In this document: piece after piece, positions 1 through 4,770 of the stretch
Numbering within the stretch: the stretch's first letter is position 1
Layout: each line of letters begins with the position of its first letter
From: Hydrocurvibacter sp036169815
Lineage (GTDB): Bacteria > Campylobacterota > Campylobacteria > Campylobacterales > Sulfurimonadaceae
Assembly: GCA_036169815.1 (NCBI GenBank)
Contig: JAVHOA010000008.1
Coordinates: forward strand, 1 to 6,010
Direction of reading: 5' to 3'
DNA: 6,010 bases
The notes under the pieces: model-generated
What the model saw: the letters and a program-made list of their open reading frames with translations, nothing else
Database searches by the model: none
What the model was told of the DNA's origin: nothing
Program-made: the position numbers and the translations under genes

Positions 1-429
1 ACAGCTTGGACTGCGGCAACCACTTTGATTATTGGTTTGGAGTCTATCCTCCAACGTATTAAAACTGAGGGTGGTTTAGAAAAACTTTATGCAGATACAG
101 CGCGCCGAGCAGAGGCAAATATTGCCTCACTTGAAGCTTTAGGCTTACATGTATATCCAAAAAATCCAGCAAAATCGATGACAACGATTGATGATGAAAA
201 TGCAAATGAGATTCGCAAAATCCTTCAAAAAGATTTTAGTATTAACGTAGCGGGTGGGCAAGATCATTTGGCTGGAAAAATCTTTAGAATCAATCAAATG
301 GGTTTAATAGCGCCTTATGAAGCGGCTTGGGTTGTAAACAGTGTGGAGCTCGCTCTTGATAAACTTGGACGCAGAAAATACGATGGCACTGCAAACCGTA
401 TTTTCAATGAGGTATTTTTCCAGCTATGA
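1..429 (+). CDS. Class V aminotransferase, alanine-glyoxylate/serine-pyruvate type (C-terminal part; 5' end outside the window)
   Basis: The open frame runs in from the left edge (Thr-Ala-Trp-Thr-Ala-Ala-Thr-Thr before the TTG at 25), so the TTG is an internal Leu codon, not a start. The visible 142 residues match the C-terminal small domain of PLP-dependent class V aminotransferases of the alanine-glyoxylate/serine-pyruvate group. Diagnostic stretches are the TAWTAATTLIIGLES helix start, the VAGGQDHLAGKIFRINQMG block at about residues 83-101, and the closing helix VVNSVELALDKLG. The Arg at 286-288 (FRINQMG) sits where this family has the Arg that binds the substrate carboxylate. The PLP-binding Lys lies upstream of the window. 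Such enzymes move amino groups between alanine, serine or glyoxylate and a keto acid; the exact substrate cannot be read here. The gene ends 46 bp before hisZ and its stop overlaps the start of a 17-codon ORF. Family confidence is high, specificity unknown. Confidence 0.85.
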   Translation, partial: TAWTAATTLIIGLESILQRIKTEGGLEKLYADTARRAEANIASLEALGLHVYPKNPAKSMTTIDDENANEIRKILQKDFSINVAGGQDHLAGKIFRINQMGLIAPYEAAWVVNSVELALDKLGRRKYDGTANRIFNEVFFQL

Positions 430-479
430 TTTTTGAACAAACGCTTAGAGCAAAACTGATGATGTCGGAGTGCCAATGA
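426..479 (+). other. Possible 17-codon coupling ORF between the aminotransferase and hisZ
   Basis: ATG at 426 overlaps the aminotransferase TGA (427-429) as ATGA, and its own TGA (477-479) overlaps the hisZ ATG (476-478) as ATGA. It would encode MIFEQTLRAKLMMSECQ. It lacks a well-placed ribosome binding site: TGAGG at 408-412 is 13 nt away. Any translation would therefore depend on termination-reinitiation from the upstream gene. The first four codons repeat the start of hisZ, so it may instead be the relic of a local duplication. I do not claim a functional peptide. Confidence 0.2.
467..470 (+). promoter_or_regulatory. Ribosome binding site of hisZ (decides the start)
   Basis: GGAG at 467-470 lies 5 nt before the ATG at 476. 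The alternative in-frame GTG at 470 overlaps this Shine-Dalgarno sequence and would have none of its own, so the ATG at 476 is preferred. Confidence 0.65.
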
Positions 480-1333
480 TTTTTGAACATGAGATTCCTA
501 GCGGATGTAAACTCTATTTTGGCGAGTCTGCGAAAAAAAAACGCTCCATTGAGAGCGTTGCTTCAGAGATACTGTATGCAGATGGTTTTGATGAGATAGT
601 CACACCGCTTTTTTCCTATCATCAGCATTTGAGCATTTCCGATGAGAGAAAGCTTATCCGTATCAATGATAGACAAAATCATAAGATGACACTCCGTGCA
701 GATTCTACGATTGATGTTGTGCATATCATCGACAAGCGTCTTGGAAGAAACACATCCCATAAAAAATGGTTCTATATTCAGCCTGTATTTCGTTATCCAT
801 CTACTGAGATTTATCAAGTTGGTGCGGAATTTTTGGGTGAGGACTCACTTGCTCGTGTTATGAGCAGTGCCATGAAAATATTTGATGCACTCTCACTTGA
901 ACCGCTTGTTCAGATCTCAAATATGCGTATTCCAAAGCTTCTTTGTGAAATGTTTGATCTCACTTTGGATGATTTTCGTCATATTAATATCGAAAAGATG
1001 CTCAATCTCAAAGTTGAGTGGCTCTCTAAATTGGTTTACCTTGAGTCCATCGACGCGATTGATGCGGTCATTGCCTTGGTGCCAGAGTCCATAAAACTAG
1101 AGCTTTTAAAGATGAAAGAGCTTTGTAGTGAGCTTCCATGTAAGCACAGTGTTCTCTCTCCTTTATATTACGCTTCGATGCTTTATTATGATGAACTCTA
1201 TTTTAGAGTGATTGAGAAAAATGAAGTCTTTGCAAACGGTGGAAGATACAAAAATGATGAGCTTACTTCAGTGGGTTTTGCAATCTACACAGATAATTTA
1301 ATAGAAACTTTGAGCAAGGAAGAGGAAAAATGA
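476..1333 (+). CDS. hisZ: ATP phosphoribosyltransferase regulatory subunit HisZ (compact form)
   Basis: This 285-aa protein belongs to the class II histidyl-tRNA synthetase fold. A motif 1-like region (GFDEIVTPLF, residues 37-46) is followed by LRADST (73-78, cf. HisRS LRPE.T), motif 2 (FYIQPVFRYPSTEIYQVGAE, 99-118) and motif 3 (GGRY at 255-258, VGFAIYTDNL at 266-275). The motif 2 loop is shortened, the motif 3 Arg of real synthetases is replaced (IYTDNL), and there is no anticodon-binding domain, so it should not charge tRNA. In the known family, HisZ pairs with short-form HisG to make the first enzyme of histidine synthesis and carries histidine feedback control. At 285 aa it is clearly shorter than typical HisZ proteins (roughly 320-400 aa). 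The start follows GGAG at 467-470. Its TGA overlaps the purA ATG as ATGA. An A9 tract and hairpin lie near its 5' end. No hisG is visible here, so the partnership is inferred. Confidence 0.8.
   Translation: MIFEHEIPSGCKLYFGESAKKKRSIESVASEILYADGFDEIVTPLFSYHQHLSISDERKLIRINDRQNHKMTLRADSTIDVVHIIDKRLGRNTSHKKWFYIQPVFRYPSTEIYQVGAEFLGEDSLARVMSSAMKIFDALSLEPLVQISNMRIPKLLCEMFDLTLDDFRHINIEKMLNLKVEWLSKLVYLESIDAIDAVIALVPESIKLELLKMKELCSELPCKHSVLSPLYYASMLYYDELYFRVIEKNEVFANGGRYKNDELTSVGFAIYTDNLIETLSKEEEK
533..559 (-). terminator. Intrinsic-terminator-like hairpin on the minus strand, inside hisZ
   Basis: AACGCTC (540-546) and GAGCGTT (553-559) form a perfect 7-bp stem with a 6-nt loop. The tract A533-A541 abuts it. 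Read on the minus strand this is a hairpin followed directly by nine T residues, the classic rho-independent shape. It could end antisense transcripts that start within hisZ or purA. On the + strand the A9 precedes the hairpin, so it is not a terminator for the operon. Coincidence in AT-rich coding sequence is possible. Confidence 0.4.
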
Positions 1334-2577
1334 AAGCGGATTTAATAGTAGGAATACAGTGGGGCGATGAAGGAAAAGGGAAAATAGTTGATCTTTTAGC
1401 ACAAAAGTACGATGCAGTTGCACGTTATCAAGGTGGCCATAATGCGGGGCATACGATTGTTGTTGATGGAAAAACACATGCATTGCACCTTATTCCATCT
1501 GGCATCTTAAATCCCAAGGCTATCAATATCATCGGTAACGGTGTTGTTGTTTCCCCTCAAGCGCTTATTAAAGAGATGCAACAGTTTCAAAACCTTCTTG
1601 GACGTTTGTTTGTCAGTGAATCTGCGCATATGATACTTAGTTTTCATAGTGCGATTGATCAAGCAAAAGAGAAACTCCGAGGCGACAAAGCAATCGGTAC
1701 AACAGGCCGTGGAATCGGACCTGCTTATAGTGAAAAAGTAGCGCGTCAAGGGTTTCGACTTGGAGAACTTCGTGATATTGAGAAGCTTGTTGCAAAGGCC
1801 ATGGAGTATTTTGGGCAAAATAAAGCAGTCTTTGACGCGCTTGGTGTTGTATGTCAAGATGAGCAATCCTTGCGAAGTGAACTGCAAGATTATGCAGACA
1901 AACTGCTTCCCTTTTTAGCAAATACAACACAGATGACTTGGAAATTGATGGATGAGGGCAAAAAAGTGCTTTTAGAAGGTGCGCAAGGAACACTGCTTGA
2001 TATCGATCATGGAACATATCCATTTGTAACCTCCTCTTCTACTATCAGTGCAGGAGCATGTACGGGTCTTGGGATCAATCCAAAAGATATTGGGCATATT
2101 ACAGGTATTGTCAAAGCATACTGTACTCGCGTTGGAAATGGACCTTTTCCGACTGAAGATTTTGGAGACGATGGCGAAATCCTCAGAAAAAATGGGCATG
2201 AATTTGGAACAACGACTGGCCGTCCAAGACGCTGTGGCTGGTTTGATGGCGTTGCATGTAAGTTTGCAAGTCGATTGAATGGTTGTGATACTTTAAGTAT
2301 CATGAAACTTGATGTTTTAGATGGTTTTGAAACGATTAAAGTATGTGTTGCGTATGAAGTGGATGGAGTAGAGATTGATTATATGCCTCTTGATTTACAG
2401 AGCGTAACTCCTGTGTATAAAACATTTAAAGGTTGGACTGGCTCAGTGGGTGCAAGAAGGCTTGAAGAACTTCCAAAAGAAGCACGTGAATATCTTGCAT
2501 TTCTAGAAGAGCTTACACAGACAAAAATAGGAATGATTTCAACCTCTCCAGATAGAAATGACACGATTCTTTTATAA
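1330..2577 (+). CDS. purA: Adenylosuccinate synthetase
   Basis: This 415-aa full-length enzyme joins IMP and aspartate using GTP to give adenylosuccinate, the first committed step from IMP to AMP, in the cytoplasm. Family motifs appear in order. WGDEGKGKIVD at 11-21 is the phosphate-binding loop and includes the expected catalytic Asp13. GGHNAGHTIV at 35-44 contains catalytic His41; both numbers equal those of the E. coli enzyme. GTTGRGIGP is at 123-131, EGAQGTLLDIDHGTYPFVTSS spans 216-236, KAYCTRVGNGPFPTE is at 262-276, and EFGTTTGRPRRCGWFD at 291-306 carries the loop arginines. LDVLDG is at 328-332 and SPDRND at 406-411 near the C-terminus. Length is close to the family norm (E. coli 432). 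Start: ATG 1330 with GAGG at 1322-1325, overlapping the hisZ stop as ATGA, so its translation is probably coupled to hisZ. The next gene begins 25 bp after the stop with no terminator between. Identification is secure. Confidence 0.98.
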   Translation: MKADLIVGIQWGDEGKGKIVDLLAQKYDAVARYQGGHNAGHTIVVDGKTHALHLIPSGILNPKAINIIGNGVVVSPQALIKEMQQFQNLLGRLFVSESAHMILSFHSAIDQAKEKLRGDKAIGTTGRGIGPAYSEKVARQGFRLGELRDIEKLVAKAMEYFGQNKAVFDALGVVCQDEQSLRSELQDYADKLLPFLANTTQMTWKLMDEGKKVLLEGAQGTLLDIDHGTYPFVTSSSTISAGACTGLGINPKDIGHITGIVKAYCTRVGNGPFPTEDFGDDGEILRKNGHEFGTTTGRPRRCGWFDGVACKFASRLNGCDTLSIMKLDVLDGFETIKVCVAYEVDGVEIDYMPLDLQSVTPVYKTFKGWTGSVGARRLEELPKEAREYLAFLEELTQTKIGMISTSPDRNDTILL

Positions 2578-2589
2578 AAAGAGTTAAGC

Positions 2590-2595
2590 AGAGGA
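2590..2595 (+). promoter_or_regulatory. Ribosome binding site of the fliJ-like gene (decides the start)
   Basis: AGAGGA at 2590-2595 lies 7 nt before the ATG at 2603 but only 1 nt before the in-frame ATG at 2597. Normal spacing favours 2603, giving a protein that begins MKTRYTPLLKLKK, which also fits the usual FliJ N-terminus. Confidence 0.65.
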
Positions 2596-2602
2596 AATGC
2601 GG

Positions 2603-3022
2603 ATGAAAACTCGTTATACACCGCTTTTAAAGTTGAAAAAAAATGAGCTTGACTTGTGTGAGCGAGAAGTCCAAAAAGCAAACCAAGTAGTGCTGAGTGC
2701 GTCATCTGCACTGCAAGAGGCGTATGCTTTGCTACAAACTTTGCAGCTACCTCAAAAGGGAACGATAAAAGAGATGCTCAGTGCCAATAGTTTTATTGGT
2801 GTGCAAAGAGAGATTGTCGAGGATAAAAAAAATTGGCTCTCTTTTGCCAAACATCAAGCAGAAGCTGCGGTTGGCAAGCTAAAGCGCTTACATGTAGAGC
2901 ATGAAAAATTTAAGTATTTAGATTTTGAAGAGATCAAAAAAATGGTCAAATTGCGCGCCATAAAAGAATCAAAAGATTTGGATGAAATAGCACTTATGAC
3001 ATACAAAAAAAGGGAGTTTTAG
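2603..3022 (+). CDS. fliJ: FliJ-like flagellar type III export coiled-coil protein
   Basis: This 139-aa, highly charged, almost entirely helical protein has no signal peptide or membrane segment. It opens with MKTRYTPLLKLKKNELDL, continues with a first long helix to about residue 48, has a break at LPQKGTIKE (49-57), then a second helix, and ends with KESKDLDEIALMTYKK (121-136). That plan (two antiparallel helices of about 140-150 aa and a conserved DE..... basic tail) is the FliJ plan. In the known family FliJ is the central stalk of the FliI ATPase in the cytoplasmic part of the flagellar export apparatus and touches FlhA and export chaperones. The gene lies 25 bp after purA and overlaps the next gene at TAGTG. 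The C. jejuni counterpart by position is, from memory, Cj1497c. FliJ proteins diverge widely, so the assignment rests on architecture, end motifs and the neighbouring MotE-like gene. The alternative is an unnamed coiled-coil protein. Confidence 0.65.
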   Translation: MKTRYTPLLKLKKNELDLCEREVQKANQVVLSASSALQEAYALLQTLQLPQKGTIKEMLSANSFIGVQREIVEDKKNWLSFAKHQAEAAVGKLKRLHVEHEKFKYLDFEEIKKMVKLRAIKESKDLDEIALMTYKKREF

Positions 3023-3549
3023 TGAAGTATCTCGTAGTAATTTCACTTTTTTTTATTGCGATTGCCACTGCTGCTAGTAATAGTAAGATGTATGAGTGTA
3101 CAAAAATATTTGAAAATAGAAAAAATGAGCTTTTAGTAGAGATACAACGTCTAGATGAGCAAAAACAATCTCTTGATGCACTTAAGATTGCCACTGAAGA
3201 TTTACTTAAAAAAAAGCAGAGCAATATCAGCACTCGAGAAGCTGCAGCAAGTGCAAAATATAAGGCCGCAGATGCAAAATTAGCCTCAGTAAAAGCGATG
3301 TTGGCGGAAAATAAAAAGGTTCTTGAAGAACTCAAAAAAATAAAAATGGATAAAATAGCACAAACCTATGCCAAAATGAAGCCAGATGCAGCGGCCAATG
3401 TTTTATCTGCTATGGATGAAGCGGGCGCTGTAAAAATTTTAACAAATTTAAAACCCAATATTATTGGAAAAATACTTACCAAAATGGATCCACAAAAAGC
3501 GTCGAAGATAACGACATTATTAACAAAAACGAAGGGTGAAGAGAAATGA
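3022..3549 (+). CDS. MotE-like periplasmic protein (signal peptide, coiled coil, MgtE-N-like domain)
   Basis: This 175-aa protein starts at GTG 3022 (AGGGAG at 3011-3016, 5-nt spacer), with the G shared with the preceding TAG. Residues 1-18 are a signal peptide (MKYLVVISLFFIAIATAA, likely cut before S19). Residues about 28-108 are a long coiled coil rich in Lys, Glu, Ala and Leu. Residues about 109-168 (DKIAQTYAKMKPDAAANVLSA and following) have the repeated M.P..A..VL..M pattern of the MgtE-N/MotE domain. MotE of Sinorhizobium meliloti is a periplasmic chaperone of the motility protein MotC. The positional counterpart in C. jejuni, Cj1496c, was reported as a glycoprotein affecting invasion and chick colonisation. 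The single Cys after the signal (C26) could make a disulfide dimer, as MotE does. With the upstream FliJ-like gene this suggests a flagellar motor or stator assembly role. No transmembrane channel domain is present, so it is not an Mg transporter. Confidence 0.75.
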   Translation: MKYLVVISLFFIAIATAASNSKMYECTKIFENRKNELLVEIQRLDEQKQSLDALKIATEDLLKKKQSNISTREAAASAKYKAADAKLASVKAMLAENKKVLEELKKIKMDKIAQTYAKMKPDAAANVLSAMDEAGAVKILTNLKPNIIGKILTKMDPQKASKITTLLTKTKGEEK

Positions 3550-4145
3550 AGGGCAGTGTACTGCATTATGATTATGCAACAAACGAGGGAATCCTTACAT
3601 GCAACGATAAAAAACGCTACAGTTTTAAAAAAACTGATGTACTTAGCGTAGGTCATATACAAACAGGGATGCAAGCAGAGTTTAATTGCCAAGAACTTCA
3701 TGCCATAGAGATTTATTTAAGTGAAGCAAGTGAGCTTGAGGAGGATGTCGCAATTCCCTATTATGAAGCGCAGCGCTACGGTTTTGTAGAGCTTTTCTCA
3801 TCAAAAGGTTGCTATACTAGAATGCAGTATTGGAAAATCACGCTTCTCTCTTTTACGATTTGGATGCTTTTTGGGCTTTATATTGTGATGTCAAATACAC
3901 AAACCAATGAGATAGCTGACGAAACGGTTGTAATCACTGGTGCTTTTTTACTCTTTATTTTACTTCCATTGCTTTATATAAATATCGTGACATCGATAAA
4001 ACGTTTTCATGATACAAATAGATCAGGCTGGTTTTATTTGCTTGTATTTATTCCATATTTAGGGAGTTTACTGCTGATGATAATGAATGGATTTATCCCT
4101 ACATGTAAAGAGAAAAACCGTTTTTGTAGAAGAAAAAGAGTTTAA
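3546..4145 (+). CDS. DUF805 membrane protein with cold-shock-like N-terminal domain
   Basis: This 199-aa protein has two parts. Residues 1-58 (GSVLHYDYATNEGILTCNDK and on) have the length and strand pattern of an OB/cold-shock fold, but the aromatic RNP1 and RNP2 motifs of true cold-shock proteins are missing. After an acidic linker (60-70), residues about 84-195 match DUF805: SSKGCYTRMQYWK at 85-97, three hydrophobic segments (about 98-115, 128-148, 163-181), the signature SIKRFHDTNRSGWFYLL (150-166), and the tail KEKNRF. DUF805 proteins sit in the inner membrane and have no known function; N-terminal fusions to small beta domains are, as far as I recall, recurrent. The ATG overlaps the motE-like stop as ATGA, so it is the last gene of the coupled operon. 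The tail is strongly basic with Cys187 and Cys194. No function can be given. Confidence 0.75.
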   Translation: MKGSVLHYDYATNEGILTCNDKKRYSFKKTDVLSVGHIQTGMQAEFNCQELHAIEIYLSEASELEEDVAIPYYEAQRYGFVELFSSKGCYTRMQYWKITLLSFTIWMLFGLYIVMSNTQTNEIADETVVITGAFLLFILLPLLYINIVTSIKRFHDTNRSGWFYLLVFIPYLGSLLLMIMNGFIPTCKEKNRFCRRKRV

Positions 4146-4218
4146 AAGAGGGCTGTTGCCATAATCAAATCTTTACCTTTTTTATTGTAGAATAATAAAA
4201 TTTTAAACAGGGTTGCAT
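4146..4218 (+). promoter_or_regulatory. Intergenic gap with candidate promoter for DUF507-carA
   Basis: This is the only gap of more than 50 bp between complete genes. It contains a T-rich stretch (4171-4186) followed by TGTAGAAT, giving a -10-like TAGAAT at 4188-4193, 25 bp before the start codon. Campylobacterota sigma-70 promoters often lack a -35 box and have T-rich upstream DNA, which fits. TTGCCA at 4156-4161 is too far (26 bp) to be its -35. I see no clear terminator hairpin for the preceding operon, so read-through into carA remains possible. Confidence 0.4.
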
Positions 4219-4770
4219 ATGAAAGTTTCACTAAAAACTGTACCACATATATCAAGTAAGATTGCGATTGATTTAAGCAGAAGTGGTGTTGTTACTATGA
4301 CAAAAGGTCTTGAACCCGTAGCACATGAAGCAGAAAAAATATTATTCACAAATATAAAGCAAGAGATGGCTTTAGAAGAAAAAGTATATGAAATCGTTGA
4401 TGAAAATGAGGATCAAATAGAGTTTTATCTTGCAGATGAACGCCAACTTTTCTATATGATTAAGAAAAGATTAGCTCCAGAGTTTGGTGTCATTTTAAAC
4501 TATGAAGAGCGTTACTCAGACCTTTCTCACAAAATCTTAGACGAATTGTACGAAGAAGATCTCATCCATTTTGATGTTGCAGAAAATCGTATTAAAAATA
4601 TTATCTACAACTCAATGACTTCATTTATTGCAGACAATGATGCAATCGAAAAAGCGGTTAGAGAGAAAATAGGTTCTTATAAACGTAACATTATTCCAGG
4701 AACAGATGATTATGAAATTCTTTATGAAAGACTTTTTCATGAAGAGATGCAAAGAAGAGGGATGGCATGA
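4219..4770 (+). CDS. DUF507 family protein (two-repeat form)
   Basis: This 183-aa acidic, helical, soluble protein has no signal peptide or membrane segment. It opens MKVSLKTVPHISSKIAIDL and matches the DUF507 family, whose function is unknown; the counterpart directly upstream of carA in C. jejuni is, from memory, Cj1495c. The start is ATG 4219, with CAGGG at 4208-4212 and a 6-nt spacer; the in-frame TTG at 4213 abuts that site and is rejected. Residues 9-90 and 100-181 look like two copies of one unit. ISSKIAIDL (11-19) pairs with LSHKILDEL (102-110), VAHEAEKILFTNI (34-46) with VAENRIKNIIYNS (120-132), and V.E.....I.....D...L ending in G (56-90) with the same spacing at 147-181. The stop overlaps the carA ATG as ATGA, so the two are co-translated. 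A link to carbamoyl phosphate synthesis is possible from context only. Confidence 0.8.
   Translation: MKVSLKTVPHISSKIAIDLSRSGVVTMTKGLEPVAHEAEKILFTNIKQEMALEEKVYEIVDENEDQIEFYLADERQLFYMIKKRLAPEFGVILNYEERYSDLSHKILDELYEEDLIHFDVAENRIKNIIYNSMTSFIADNDAIEKAVREKIGSYKRNIIPGTDDYEILYERLFHEEMQRRGMA

Larger units (their letters stand above)
426..489 (+). repeat. 14-bp direct repeat of the hisZ start region
   Basis: ATGATTTTTGAACA occurs at 426-439 and again at 476-489, exactly 50 bp apart. Both copies begin with an ATG that forms an ATGA stop-start overlap. The second copy is the true hisZ start (MIFEH); the first encodes MIFEQ. Sequence after the 14 bp is not obviously similar, so any duplication is old or very short. 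Confidence 0.7.

Noticed and set aside
25..27. TTG at 25 as the start of the first gene
   Set aside because: The frame is open to position 1 and encodes the conserved TAWTAATT segment of class V aminotransferases, so the gene is simply cut by the window edge.
470..475. GTG at 470 as the hisZ start
   Set aside because: It overlaps the GGAG ribosome binding site that serves the ATG at 476, and has no site of its own.
1507..2023. Two long overlapping minus-strand open frames (about 126 and 128 codons) inside purA
   Set aside because: purA is certain on the + strand; the antisense frames show no recognisable motifs, no plausible ribosome binding context and odd Cys/His/Leu-rich composition typical of shadows.
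2048..2278. 76-codon + strand frame within purA
   Set aside because: Out-of-frame shadow of the conserved purA region; no family features.
2636..3215. A8 tracts (2636-2643, 2825-2832, 3208-3215) and T8 tract (3047-3054) in the FliJ/MotE-like genes as phase-variation switches
   Set aside because: Runs of eight are expected by chance in lysine-rich, AT-rich coding sequence, and shorter than tracts usually seen to switch; no sign of frame disruption.
4156..4193. Full sigma-70 promoter TTGCCA ... TAGAAT before the DUF507 gene
   Set aside because: The spacer would be 26 bp, too long for a normal -35/-10 pair; only the -10 and T-rich stretch are kept as a candidate.
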